From: Sphingomonas sp. Y57
Lineage (GTDB): Bacteria; Pseudomonadota; Alphaproteobacteria; Sphingomonadales; Sphingomonadaceae
Length of the DNA stretch: 64,000 nt
NCBI RefSeq assembly: GCF_001015195.1
Contig: NZ_LDES01000046.1
Coordinates: forward strand, 124,001 to 188,000
Direction: 5' to 3'
A program made the position numbers and the translations under genes. The notes below the pieces were generated by a model. The model worked only from the letters and a program-made list of their open reading frames with translations, had not been told where the DNA came from and did no database searches. Positions 42,843 through 51,396 of this stretch are shown one piece after another; position 1 is the first letter of the stretch; each line of letters starts with the position of its first letter.

Positions 42843-45326
42843 TCAGAAGGAATAACCGAGGCGGGCGAAGTAGGTGCGGCCGGCGCCGCCCTCAGGGGAC
42901 AGCCCCGAATAGACCGAGACGACCGGGTTGCGGATCGCGGTCAGGACCTTGTCGGGGTGGCTGCCGAACAGGTTGTTGATCCCGGCCGACAGCTTCACCC
43001 GGTCGAACAGCGTATAGCCGGCGCCGATATTGACCACGACCTGCGGGCCATAGCGCTGGTCGAAGGCCGGGTTGGTCGTATGGCGGGTCCGGTAGACGCC
43101 GTAGCGCACGCCGGAGAGATGGGCGTCGAACGGCCCCGCGCTATAGTCCGCGCCCAGCCGCAGGAAAGTGTCTGGATTCGCCTCCTCGATAAGCGACGAG
43201 GCTTCCCGGCCGATCAGCACGAGCCCGCTCCCGCTCAGGACGGCGGGCGTGTCCTTGACGCCGGTGATCTTCGTCTGGTTCCAGTTGAAGCCGGCGCTCA
43301 GGTCGAGCCGTCCCCCCGACGCCAGGTTGAACCGGTAGCGGGCCGTCGCATCGACGCCGCGGGTACGGGTGTCGACCGCATTGGTGAAATATTGCAGTCC
43401 CGAATAGGTCGGGAAGCCCGCACTGGCCAGCACCTGGCGGACCAGCGCTCCGGTCAGTGTTTCGGACAGGACAATGCGGTCATCGATGCTGATCTGGTAG
43501 ATGTCGAGCGTCGCGGAGAAAGCCGGGCTGGGCGTCCATACCCAGCCTGTCGACAGGTTGACCGACTTTTCGGGCTTCAGCGCGGTGGCGCCCAGTGCGC
43601 GGGCCTCGACGCTATCGACCCTGGCAAGGCGATTGGTGGCCAGCACGCCGTTGGTGATGTTCGGGATGGTACGCGAATAGGCCGACTGGCCCAGCGAAGG
43701 GGCACGATAGCCGGTTCCCGCGCTGAACCGCCACGCCAGCTTCGGCGTCAGTTCGTAGCGGGTGGCCAGCCGTGCGTTGGTGGTCGATCCGAAATCGGAA
43801 TAATGCTCGAACCGGCCGGAAAGCGTGATCCTCAGCTTCTCCGTGGGAGAGTTCTCCAGCTCCAGATAGCCGCCATAGACATTGCGGGAGAGGCGCCCGG
43901 CATCGGCGGGCGAGAAGCCGCCAAAGCCCTGTGACGCTGGCGTCGCGACCTTGCCGGCATTGGGTCCGTCGAGGATCGGCACGCCGCCATTGGCCCAGGA
44001 ACCATAATCGCCTTCGAACACCTCATAGGCTTCGTGCCGATAGGTCAGGCCAGCGGCGACGTTCAGCGGCGTCGGCAGGAAGGCCACGGCGAAGGGGCGC
44101 TTCCAGTCGAGGTTGAGGTTGGTCTGTTCGTTCAGCAGATCGCCGGTGTCGAACGATGTCGGGCTGGCGGTGCCGAGGCTGGCATTGTTGGTGTTCGACA
44201 CCACGCTCCGGACCCGGTTGCGCCCGTAATTGGCGCTCAGGTCGAAATCGCCCGCCCGGGCCGAACCCCAGCGCGCTCCTACCGCGGCGGCGGCATCGCG
44301 CGACCGGATGTGGAGGAAGGGCTGGAATCCGTCCGGGAACAGCGCGCGGACCGTCTGGTCGGAGTTGGGCTGGCGGAGGTTGCCGAAGCCTTCGTCCTTG
44401 CGCCAGCCATAGCTGCCCTGCGCATAGACGGTGACCTCGCCAACCGTGGTTTCGCCGTTGATGAAGATATTCTGCCGCTTCGTCGCGCCGCTGCCGTAGA
44501 ACCAGTTACGGTTGGGATAGCTCGCCTCACGCGGGTCTCCGGCGAAATACATCTGGCGGGTGTCTGGCACCGACAGGCGGGTGCGGCCGATGTCCCAGGC
44601 ATCGAACGCGAACCTGACGAAGCCGTCCCCGGGGAGCTTCAGTCCGAACGATCCCTCGACGCTCTTCGTCTTGCCGTCGCCCTTGTCGTTGATGCCGTAG
44701 AGCAGCGCGACATCGCCCCCATCGCTACCCTGCTTCAGGACGATGTTGACGACGCCGGCGACCGCGTCCGACCCATATTGCGCCGACGCGCCGTCGAGCA
44801 GCACCTCGACCCGCTCTACAGCGCTCAGCGGGATGCTGTTGAGATCGACTGTCTGGGCACCCTTGGTGGTGCCGCCGCCGGCATTGAGCTGCGCCGTCGC
44901 ATGGCGGCGCTTACCGTTGATCAGCACCAGCGTCTGATCGGCGGCGAGGCCGCGCAGCGACACGCCCTTCACGAAGCTGGCCGCGTTCGACGACGGTACC
45001 GAGGTCGGAAAGTTGAACGAGGGAACGGTCCGCTGCAGCGCTTCGGACAGGGTCCGGGAGCCCGTGTCGCGCAGGGTATCCCCGCCCACGACCTGGATCG
45101 GTGCGGAGCTTTCAAGGGCACGGGCATTCCCGCTGCGCGAACCGACGACGACGATCGAGTCCTGCTCGTCCGCCTGGTCCTCGGCCTGTGCCGGGTTCTG
45201 CCAGCCCAGCAGGCCGATCGACGCCAGGCCCAGATAGAAACGGGCCTTGTTCAGCGGGCGTCGCGTCGATGCGGAAGCGCGCAGATCGCGGCGGAGATAG
45301 GCGGGCAAATATCCTTGGGTGTTCAC
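42843..45326 (-). CDS. TonB-dependent receptor
   Basis: An 827-residue outer-membrane receptor. A long leader (about 45 residues, ending AEDQADEQ) precedes the TonB-box-like DSIVVVGSRSG. The plug domain follows (PIQVVGGDTLRDTGSRTLSE, LVLINGKRRHATAQL, VEVLLDGASAQYGSDAVAGV) and a 22-strand beta barrel ending in FARLGYSF with C-terminal Phe. The substrate is not known; the neighbours (dipeptidase, Tat oxidase) suggest a peptide. The start is GTG 45326, with AAAGA before it. It is the first large gene of the operon, 207 bp after a 40-codon ORF. Confidence 0.92.
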   Translation of the reverse strand: MNTQGYLPAYLRRDLRASASTRRPLNKARFYLGLASIGLLGWQNPAQAEDQADEQDSIVVVGSRSGNARALESSAPIQVVGGDTLRDTGSRTLSEALQRTVPSFNFPTSVPSSNAASFVKGVSLRGLAADQTLVLINGKRRHATAQLNAGGGTTKGAQTVDLNSIPLSAVERVEVLLDGASAQYGSDAVAGVVNIVLKQGSDGGDVALLYGINDKGDGKTKSVEGSFGLKLPGDGFVRFAFDAWDIGRTRLSVPDTRQMYFAGDPREASYPNRNWFYGSGATKRQNIFINGETTVGEVTVYAQGSYGWRKDEGFGNLRQPNSDQTVRALFPDGFQPFLHIRSRDAAAAVGARWGSARAGDFDLSANYGRNRVRSVVSNTNNASLGTASPTSFDTGDLLNEQTNLNLDWKRPFAVAFLPTPLNVAAGLTYRHEAYEVFEGDYGSWANGGVPILDGPNAGKVATPASQGFGGFSPADAGRLSRNVYGGYLELENSPTEKLRITLSGRFEHYSDFGSTTNARLATRYELTPKLAWRFSAGTGYRAPSLGQSAYSRTIPNITNGVLATNRLARVDSVEARALGATALKPEKSVNLSTGWVWTPSPAFSATLDIYQISIDDRIVLSETLTGALVRQVLASAGFPTYSGLQYFTNAVDTRTRGVDATARYRFNLASGGRLDLSAGFNWNQTKITGVKDTPAVLSGSGLVLIGREASSLIEEANPDTFLRLGADYSAGPFDAHLSGVRYGVYRTRHTTNPAFDQRYGPQVVVNIGAGYTLFDRVKLSAGINNLFGSHPDKVLTAIRNPVVSVYSGLSPEGGAGRTYFARLGYSF

Positions 45327-45533
45327 GGACGTATCTTTCTTTGAGATTCATGGCGCGCGCAGCCGGAAGCGGCCGGCGCACGAGGGCACAGGTCGCCGCC
45401 ATGAGAGGCGATGGAAGAACGGGGCCGGCTCGACGTTAGCGGTGGATCACCGCGTCTTCGGCTCGCTGATCGCGATCAGGGTCCGCGCTGGTTGCGGCGG
45501 GGCCGGCCTATGGGACGTGTTTCGGCGCGCGGA

Positions 45534-45656
45534 TCAGGCGCGCATCGGACACTTGGCCTTGGCCGGCATCATGGCGGGCGGGAGCGCGACATCGAATGGG
45601 AACGGTGCGGACTCCGCGCTCTGTATCTGCGCCCGCCCCCCCTGTTTTATGCTCAT
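45534..45656 (-). CDS. 40-codon leader-type ORF with one cysteine
   Basis: ATG 45656 is preceded by AGGA at a good distance. The frame reads MSIKQGGRAQIQSAESAPFP, FDVALPPAMMPAKAKCPMRA and stops at TGA 45534. A Cys codon lies five from the end (KCPMRA). It may be a regulatory leader peptide or a small protein of the operon. I do not recognise it, and its reality rests only on the ribosome site, position and composition. Confidence 0.4.
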   Translation of the reverse strand: MSIKQGGRAQIQSAESAPFPFDVALPPAMMPAKAKCPMRA

Positions 45657-45694
45657 CGATCTTTCCTGCGATGTTGAGAATTCAACCCACATCC

Positions 45695-45719
45695 ATTTCT
45701 CTATCGTTTAGATAGAAAT
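45695..45719 (-). promoter_or_regulatory. Operator-like inverted repeat near the TonB-receptor promoter
   Basis: ATTTCTCTATC and GATAGAAAT are inverted copies (two extra bases in the left arm) around GTTTA. It lies 40 bp upstream of the 40-codon ORF and just downstream of a TATAAT (minus strand, 45738-45733). A transcription factor site is likely; a LysR-type factor is a guess. Confidence 0.45.
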
Positions 45720-45792
45720 AAATCCAGGAAAAATTATATTCCTTTCCCGAAAGCTCCGCTTGGGCCGAACGCCTATGGGAGAGCGCGCCGGC

Positions 45793-46866
45793 TCAGGCCG
45801 GCTGGAGCCGATCGATAACCGGCAGCTTCACCGCCAGGTCGACCGGCAGCAACGCGACAACCTGTCGCCGCACCGTTGTCCAGAAGGCCGACAACAGCAG
45901 CAGCGCAGATCCGATGATCAGGGCGGTCAACCCGAACGACAGGTCGATCGCGCCGCTTTGCTTGATCAGGCTGGACAGCGCGAACAGGACATAGGCAAGC
46001 GCCGACACCATCAGGGCGCGCCGGTCGATTGCGAGCGCGACCAGTCCCAGAACGACATATATCAGGATCACCACCGCCGCCTGTGCCGCGGCTGCGCCGC
46101 CATGGAGCATGCCGAGCCCGGCGAAGATCGGGTGCACGATCATCGGCGCCGCCAGCAGATGGAGCCAGAAGGCGACGTCGGCGCGGCGGGTGGTGCGGGT
46201 CCGGTCGCTCATGTCCCACCACATCGCAAATGCGAACACGCCGAACCCGGCGAGCAGGAGCAGCTTGAGCAGATGATCCGCCAGGATCGGAGCGGCGGCG
46301 ACGGCGAGCGCGAGCAGCAGGGCGGCAAGCGTCGCCGCTCCGGCCGCGACCGTGATCGGCACGTGGAAACGGCGCCAGTGCAGCCACACGCCGCCCGCCG
46401 ACAGCGCGGCACTCGCCGCCAGGGCGAGGGCGAGAAGCCGTTCGTCCCCCGGTCCGGTCTCCGTCACGCCGAGCGCCGACAACAGCAGCATCGAGAGGCC
46501 GGCGAACAGTCCGCCGGCAAAGGTCAGCAGCAGGATGATACTGGGCAGGGCCATGCGCCGCTCGCGCGTGAAATATTCGGCGAGGCCCCACGCCGCACCG
46601 GCAACGGCGAAGCCGATGAAGGGCGACGGGCCGTGGTCGGGAGCCAGCAGCCGGACCATGTTGCCGATCCAGCCCATCGCCACCAGCATCAGCACGGTCG
46701 CGATAGAAACGAAGATGTCGTTGAAACCCGTCAGGAGACGGAAGCTCTCCTCGTCAACGGCCGGCACCGCTCGCAAACCGGCGACATGGGCGCGCAGGGC
46801 GGTGGCCGCGTCGGGGCTGAGCGCCCCGGCCTGCACCGCCGAATCGATATCGCTCTCGCTGTACAT
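45793..46866 (-). CDS. DUF2157-like multi-pass membrane protein, hypothetical
   Basis: A 357-residue protein with an N-terminal cytoplasmic part (MYSESDIDSAVQAGALSPDA, then AATALRAHVAGLRAV) and about ten membrane helices, for example FVSIATVLMLVAMGWIG and LPSIILLLTFAGGLFAGLSM. The N-terminal shape (short helical domain then many helices) fits DUF2157-type proteins of unknown function. The start is ATG 46866 (MYSESD). It stands alone on the minus strand, 83 bp downstream of the phoB stop. Confidence 0.65.
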   Translation of the reverse strand: MYSESDIDSAVQAGALSPDAATALRAHVAGLRAVPAVDEESFRLLTGFNDIFVSIATVLMLVAMGWIGNMVRLLAPDHGPSPFIGFAVAGAAWGLAEYFTRERRMALPSIILLLTFAGGLFAGLSMLLLSALGVTETGPGDERLLALALAASAALSAGGVWLHWRRFHVPITVAAGAATLAALLLALAVAAAPILADHLLKLLLLAGFGVFAFAMWWDMSDRTRTTRRADVAFWLHLLAAPMIVHPIFAGLGMLHGGAAAAQAAVVILIYVVLGLVALAIDRRALMVSALAYVLFALSSLIKQSGAIDLSFGLTALIIGSALLLLSAFWTTVRRQVVALLPVDLAVKLPVIDRLQPA

Positions 46867-46949
46867 AGGCCTCTCTCCCGATGCCGTGCCGGGAGATTAG
46901 CAAAACTGTATTATAAGAGCAATACAGTCGTGCGAACAGCGCCTGTCCG

Positions 46950-47651
46950 TCAGGCGATGCCTTCGCTGTCGAGGGCGTAGCCCGCCGAACGGACGGTGCG
47001 GATCAGGTCGGGCGAATCGGCAAGGTTGATCGCCTTGCGAAGGCGCCGGATATGGACGTCGACGGTGCGCGGCTCGATGTCGCTGTCGCGCCCCCAGACC
47101 GAATCGAGAAGCCGCTCACGCGAGAACACCCGACCGGGATGCTCGAGGAAATGCTTCAACAGGCGGAACTCCGTCGGGCCCAGGCTGATGGGCGCGCCGC
47201 CGCGGCGGACACGGTGGCTGGCGGTGTCCATCTCGATGTCGGCGTAGGTCAACCGTTCGCCGGCCAGCGCCGGGCGGACGCGGCGCAGCACCGCGCCGAC
47301 GCGGGCGACGAGTTCTCGCGGACTGAACGGCTTGGTGACATAGTCGTCGGCGCCGGTTTCAAGGCCCCGGACGCGATCCTCCTCCTCGCCGCGCGCGGTG
47401 AGCATGATGATCGGCACATTGGCTATGTCGGGCAGGCGGCGCAGCCGACGGCATACCTCTATTCCGGAGACGCCTTCGATCATCCAGTCGAGCAGCACGA
47501 GATCGGGGGGAGTTTCGCGCGCCAGCAGGATCGCTTCCTCACCGTCGGCGGTGCGCTCGACTTCGAAATCCTCGCGCTCGAGGTGCCAGCTGACCAGTTC
47601 GGCGAGCGCCGCGTCGTCCTCGACAAGCAGTACCCGGGCACGTGCCATCAA
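46950..47651 (-). CDS. phoB: Phosphate regulon response regulator PhoB
   Basis: A 233-residue OmpR-class regulator. The receiver domain has LLVEDDAALAELVSWHLERE, phospho-acceptor Asp in PDLVLLDWMIEGVSGIEVCR, and KPFSPRELVARVGAVLRR. The winged-helix domain ends PRTVDVHIRRLRKAIN, RTVRSAGYALD. It is typical PhoB, which turns on phosphate-starvation genes when phosphorylated by PhoR. The start overlaps the phoU stop by 4 bp, with phoR upstream. Confidence 0.95.
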   Translation of the reverse strand: MMARARVLLVEDDAALAELVSWHLEREDFEVERTADGEEAILLARETPPDLVLLDWMIEGVSGIEVCRRLRRLPDIANVPIIMLTARGEEEDRVRGLETGADDYVTKPFSPRELVARVGAVLRRVRPALAGERLTYADIEMDTASHRVRRGGAPISLGPTEFRLLKHFLEHPGRVFSRERLLDSVWGRDSDIEPRTVDVHIRRLRKAINLADSPDLIRTVRSAGYALDSEGIA

Positions 47652-48346
47652 ATATCTCCGCTGAGCGGGTCTTCGCCCTTCGCGCGTTCCGCCATCTGAT
47701 GGCCGGTGGCCGCGAAATAGACCATTTCCGCCACATTGGTCGCATGGTCGCCGATCCGCTCGATATTCTTGGCGATGAACAGCAGGTGCGTCGACGCCGT
47801 GATATTGTGCGGATTTTCCATCATGTAGGTGAGCAGGGTGCGGAACAGGCTGTTGTAGAAATCATCCACCGCCTTGTCGCGCGCCGCCACGGCTATCGCC
47901 GCCTCCGCATCGCGCAGCACGAAGGCGTCGAGCACGTTGCGGACCATCTCGGCCGCGATCTTGCCCATCGCCGGCAGCACCGCCATCGCCTCCATGCCGC
48001 GCGCTTCCTGTAGCAGCGCGATTCGCTTGGCGATGTTCTTGGCATAGTCACCCATGCGCTCGACCACGCCGGCGATCTTGAGCGCGGCGAGAACTTCACG
48101 CAGGTCGTCGGCCATCGGCGCCCGCAATGCGATCAGCCGGACGACCTGGCGCTCGACCTCGGCCTCCAGCTCGTCGATCTTGCGGTCGCCCTCGACGATA
48201 TGGACGGCGGATTCGAGATCACGATTGACCAGCGCCTCGAGCGCGCCGGTGATGGCGGCCTCTGCCCGGCCGCCCATCTCGGAGATCAGCGCCCGGAGCT
48301 GGCCGAGATCCTCGTCGAATGCCTTGACGGTATGTCCCGATGCCAT
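47648..48346 (-). CDS. phoU: Phosphate signalling protein PhoU
   Basis: A 232-residue all-helical protein with the two PhoU repeats: HTVKAFDEDLGQLRALISEM, DDLREVLAALKIAGVVERMG, DYAKNIAKR, and later NITASTHLLFIAKNIERIGD, HATNVAEMVYF. Those two metal-binding repeats (ERMGDYAKN, ERIGDHATN) define PhoU. It represses the Pho response when phosphate is plentiful, working with the Pst transporter. Here it lies directly between phoR and phoB without pst genes. Confidence 0.95.
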   Translation of the reverse strand: MASGHTVKAFDEDLGQLRALISEMGGRAEAAITGALEALVNRDLESAVHIVEGDRKIDELEAEVERQVVRLIALRAPMADDLREVLAALKIAGVVERMGDYAKNIAKRIALLQEARGMEAMAVLPAMGKIAAEMVRNVLDAFVLRDAEAAIAVAARDKAVDDFYNSLFRTLLTYMMENPHNITASTHLLFIAKNIERIGDHATNVAEMVYFAATGHQMAERAKGEDPLSGDI

Positions 48347-48415
48347 CGCTTCACTTCCTTTCGGCTCCGGAAGCCGGCGCCGCCTTGGCGCGGCCTATGT
48401 GAGCTAGTTGTTGCA

Positions 48416-49660
48416 CTATGATGACAACGCATCGGGCAACAAGGCGGGAAATGTGACAGTCACGGTAGTGCCTTTTCCGATCCGCGAGGCGATGTCGAGC
48501 ACCGCACGGTGCCGTTCGGCGATGTGCTTGACGATCGCCAGGCCGAGGCCGGTGCCGCCGATCGAGCGGCTGCGTCCCGCATCGACGCGGTAGAAGCGTT
48601 CCGTGAGACGCGGCAGATGTTCAGCCGCCACGCCCTCTCCTTCGTCGGCTACCCTGAGCCGCACCTTGCCGTCCATCGAATCCAGCAGCACCCGGATGGG
48701 CGTTCCTGCCCTGCCATATTTGATCGAGTTGCCGATGAGGTTGTGGAGCAGCTGGGCGATCTGGACGCGGTCGGCACGAACCTCGGGAACGCGGGCGATG
48801 CTCAATTGTATCCGGTCGCCGTCGTCGCGCATACCGGACCGGATCACGCCCACCACCTCCTCGACCACGGGGCCAAGCGCGAGCGGGGTCTGCGGCGTCG
48901 AGAAGCGGTCGGCTTCGATACGCGAGAGCGAGATCAGGTCGTCGACAAGCTGCTGCATGCGCTTCGCCTCGCCCATCATGATGCCCAGGAAACGCTCCCT
49001 GATCGCTGGATCCTCGGCCCCGCCGCCTTCGCCCAGCGTCTCGATGAAGCCGATGATCGTCGCGAGCGGGGTCCGCAGCTCATGGCTGGCGTTGGCGACG
49101 AAATCGACGCGCATCCGCTCGGCGATCCAGCTTTCGGTACGGTCGCGGAGCGTGACCAGCTTGGCTCCTCCGGCAATGGCCCGCACGCTCATCGCCCAGC
49201 GCCGGTCGGCGTCGCCGATGCCGGCGATCTCGATCGGGGAATCGACGTCGCGATCGGAGGTGATGAGGTCGGCGGCGGCCGGGTGGCGCAGCGCCAGCCG
49301 AAAATCGCCTTCGACCCTTGCCGGCCCGAAAAGCCGACGGGCGGCATCGTTGGCGGTCACGATCCGCTGCCGCTCGATGATCAGCAGCGCGTCGTCGACG
49401 GCGTCGATCACTTCCTGGGTCCGATCGGGCAGGTCCGGCACCGGAGCGGGGACCAGCCTCGGCGCCTCATGCGGCGCCGCGGCGGGCATCCACGCGAAGA
49501 AGGCCGCGATCACGCCGACGACCAGAGCCGCTGCCATCGGCGTGGACAGCAACCACGCCGCAATCGCAACGGCCGCGAAGGCCGAGACCGCGCGAATGCC
49601 CCTGCCGCGCTGCTTCACGGCGCCGTCCTCGCCGACATCCGGCAGCGGTTCATGCTTCAT
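48416..49660 (-). CDS. phoR: Phosphate regulon sensor histidine kinase PhoR
   Basis: A 414-residue sensor kinase. Two N-terminal hydrophobic stretches (FAAVAIAAWLLS, MAAALVVGVIAAFFAWM) anchor it; a PAS-like part follows (DAVDDALLIIERQRIVTAND). The HisKA motif is DFVANASHELRTPLATIIGF with the phospho-His, then the ATPase boxes N (LLHNLIGNSIKYG), G1 (VADEGEGVAAEHL) and G2 (GGTGLGLAIVKHI). The start at ATG 49660 (MKHEPL) follows GGGGACGG. It is the first gene of phoR-phoU-phoB, with a 69-bp gap to phoU. Confidence 0.94.
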   Translation of the reverse strand: MKHEPLPDVGEDGAVKQRGRGIRAVSAFAAVAIAAWLLSTPMAAALVVGVIAAFFAWMPAAAPHEAPRLVPAPVPDLPDRTQEVIDAVDDALLIIERQRIVTANDAARRLFGPARVEGDFRLALRHPAAADLITSDRDVDSPIEIAGIGDADRRWAMSVRAIAGGAKLVTLRDRTESWIAERMRVDFVANASHELRTPLATIIGFIETLGEGGGAEDPAIRERFLGIMMGEAKRMQQLVDDLISLSRIEADRFSTPQTPLALGPVVEEVVGVIRSGMRDDGDRIQLSIARVPEVRADRVQIAQLLHNLIGNSIKYGRAGTPIRVLLDSMDGKVRLRVADEGEGVAAEHLPRLTERFYRVDAGRSRSIGGTGLGLAIVKHIAERHRAVLDIASRIGKGTTVTVTFPALLPDALSS

Positions 49661-49682
49661 CCGTCCCCATTATAACCGAATT

Positions 49683-49700
49683 GTGAAATCTATCGGACAT
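49683..49700 (-). promoter_or_regulatory. Weak Pho-box-like site upstream of phoR
   Basis: On the minus strand ATGTCCG-ATAG-ATTTCAC resembles two CTGTCAT/CTGTCAC half-sites in an 11-bp phase. A TATAAT follows, but lies only 9 bp from the phoR ATG, which would make a nearly leaderless mRNA. Treat as a possibility. Confidence 0.3.
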
Positions 49701-49776
49701 AAAAGCCAGCCCGACATTCCACCTCGCCTCGATCGGCGATTGGCGGTAAGACGATCGGACGAGTGGGGAATGAGTT

Positions 49777-50217
49777 ATGCGTAACGAGGACGACAAGCCC
49801 GAAGCGGAGCGGCCCGACACCGCCGCTCCCGAGCAAGCGGAGACGCTGCAGACCCGCCGCGCGATGCTGCGGATCGGCACGCTCGGTACGGCCGCCGTGG
49901 TAACGGTGCGGCCCGGCATCGCCCACGCCGCCGTCTCGGCGCTGACCTGCCAGATCCCGGTGCCGCAATCCACTCAGCCGAACAAGTGGATCAAGAATAA
50001 CGGCGATGTGGTGAATCCCAACACCGGCAACAGCTACCAGCCCCCGTCGTCGCCGCTGAAGGGCGAGGACGTGAAGAACTCGCTGAAATATGGCACCAAC
50101 TATCCAGGCTACACGTCGCAGCAGACCAGCGCCTATAATAATTACATCAAGAAGCTGACCATGGGGAAGCAGGGCTATACCTGTTATGCCTCGCTGCAGA
50201 GTCCGGGCCGCCAGTAA
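49777..50217 (+). CDS. Tat-signal protein at the head of the HPr-rel-A-type cassette
   Basis: A 146-residue protein I cannot assign to a named family. Residues 24-50 look like a Tat signal: QTRRAMLRIGTLGTAAVVTV with a twin Arg, ending AHAA. The mature part is about 95 residues, polar, with many Asn, Pro, Ser and Tyr (IPVPQSTQPNKWIKNNGDVV, SSPLKGEDVKNSLKY) and just two cysteines (LTCQIP and YTCYAS). It precedes a PqqD-like gene by 21 bp in what looks like one transcript, so it is the best candidate for the substrate (precursor) of the modifying enzymes encoded downstream. That role is inference. Confidence 0.6.
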   Translation: MRNEDDKPEAERPDTAAPEQAETLQTRRAMLRIGTLGTAAVVTVRPGIAHAAVSALTCQIPVPQSTQPNKWIKNNGDVVNPNTGNSYQPPSSPLKGEDVKNSLKYGTNYPGYTSQQTSAYNNYIKKLTMGKQGYTCYASLQSPGRQ

Positions 50218-50238
50218 GGTGGCCGGCAAGGCTGACCG

Positions 50239-50520
50239 GTGACGACGCCGACCTATCGAACCGACTTTCCCAACAACTGCCGGACGCACCCGATCGACGG
50301 GATGACCCTTGTCTTCCACCGGTCGTCCGGCGCGACCCATTTCCTCGACAGCCCTCTCCCCGAGATGCTGGCGCTGCTATCCGACGAACCGATGGATGCG
50401 GCGCGGTTGACGACAGCGCTCTGCGCGACGCTCGGCCTGGCCGAGGATGCGGAGGCAGGCGCCGTCGTCGAGGCGCGGCTCGCCGATCTCGCCGGTATCG
50501 GCCTGGTCCAGGCCGACTGA
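50239..50520 (+). CDS. PqqD-like peptide chaperone, HPr-rel-A type
   Basis: A 93-residue winged-helix-like protein. It begins RTDFPNNCRTHPIDGMTLVF and has GATHFLDSPLPEMLALLSDE and AEAGAVVEARLADLAGIGLV. The PqqD/RRE pattern is a short beta wing plus helices ending in an L-x-x-L-x-x-x-GLV segment. PqqD relatives hold a precursor peptide for a modifying enzyme. The start is GTG 50239 with AAGG before it. Its stop overlaps the ATG of the kinase-like gene (TGATG), so the two proteins are made together. Confidence 0.75.
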   Translation: MTTPTYRTDFPNNCRTHPIDGMTLVFHRSSGATHFLDSPLPEMLALLSDEPMDAARLTTALCATLGLAEDAEAGAVVEARLADLAGIGLVQAD

Positions 50521-51386
50521 TGCACGGCTTCGACGTGAGAGTAGGTCCGATATCCTATCGGATCGGGTCGCCCTGGGCCGCGCCGATCGCGGCATTGCGC
50601 CGCCTTTATGCCGGCTATCCGGGACCCGCCGGGGGCATCGCCACGGTGACCGCGCGGATTGCCCCGCCCCGCCCCTGGCGCCGCTGGATACGCCCGCAGG
50701 TCGCGATAGAAGGCGATCGCAGCCTGCCCGACACCGTTCCGATGGCATACGGCCACGCCTTGCTGGCGCTCGAGATGGCGATGAACATGCAGGTCGCCCT
50801 CGGCGAATATCGCCATCTGCTGATCCACGCCTCCGCCGTCGAGCGCGGCGGAAAGGCGCTGATCTTGCCGGGCGACTCCGGCTCGGGCAAATCGACCCTC
50901 GCTGCGTTGCTGGCCGAACGAGGCTGGCGGTTGCTGGCCGACGAGTTCGTGATGATCAACCTTGCCGACGGTCGGGTGATGCCCTTTCCGCGCGCGATCA
51001 GCCTGAAGAACAGCGCGATCGCCGAGGTCGAGGCGCGGATAGCCGATCCCTCGCGCTTCGGACCGCGTCTGCGTGCGACGCCGAAGGGCGAATTGCGCCA
51101 CCTGCGCCCGAATGCGGAAGCGATCGCGCGGATGGACGAGCCTGCCGAACCGGCGCTGATCCTGTTTCCCTCCTACGGTTTCGAGCCGGCGAGCGACGGC
51201 GTAAGCCGATCCGAGCTGTTCATGCGGCTGACCGAGGGGTCGACCAACTATATCGCGCTCGGCGAGCCGGCCTTCGATCATGTCCTGCGGATCGCCGAGA
51301 CGATCCCGGCGGCCCGCTTCGCCTATCCCGACACCGACAGCGGCATCGCGATCGTCGAGCAATTCTGTGCCGAGGCCGGTCTGTGA
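50520..51386 (+). CDS. HprK-related kinase A
   Basis: A 288-residue P-loop protein related to HPr kinase/phosphorylase but in a different setting. It has a conserved His in LLIHASAVERGGKALILPGD (His103), Walker A GDSGSGKST (118-126) and a Walker B-like LLADEFVMINLADG (Asp141, Glu142), followed by PFPRAISLKN. These correspond to the HprK core LHG...GxSGxGKS...LVADD. There is no HPr or PTS protein nearby. The likely reaction is phosphoryl transfer to a peptide or protein, perhaps held by the PqqD-like partner (inference). The downstream gene lies 10 bp away. Confidence 0.82.
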   Translation: MHGFDVRVGPISYRIGSPWAAPIAALRRLYAGYPGPAGGIATVTARIAPPRPWRRWIRPQVAIEGDRSLPDTVPMAYGHALLALEMAMNMQVALGEYRHLLIHASAVERGGKALILPGDSGSGKSTLAALLAERGWRLLADEFVMINLADGRVMPFPRAISLKNSAIAEVEARIADPSRFGPRLRATPKGELRHLRPNAEAIARMDEPAEPALILFPSYGFEPASDGVSRSELFMRLTEGSTNYIALGEPAFDHVLRIAETIPAARFAYPDTDSGIAIVEQFCAEAGL

Positions 51387-51396
51387 GGACCCGGCC

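Larger units (their letters stand above)
45327..45792. other. Leader/promoter region upstream of the TonB-receptor operon
   Basis: A 466-bp gap. It contains a 40-codon ORF (45534-45656), an inverted repeat (45695-45719), a small palindrome GTTGA-GAAT-TCAAC (45673-45686) and an AT-rich TATAAT on the minus strand (45733-45738). The 200 bp between the small ORF and the receptor hold nothing I can name. Confidence 0.5.

Noticed and set aside
49669-49674. TATAAT as the phoR -10 box
   Set aside because: Only 9 bp from the phoR ATG, so it would leave almost no leader; kept only as a weak note with the Pho-box-like site.
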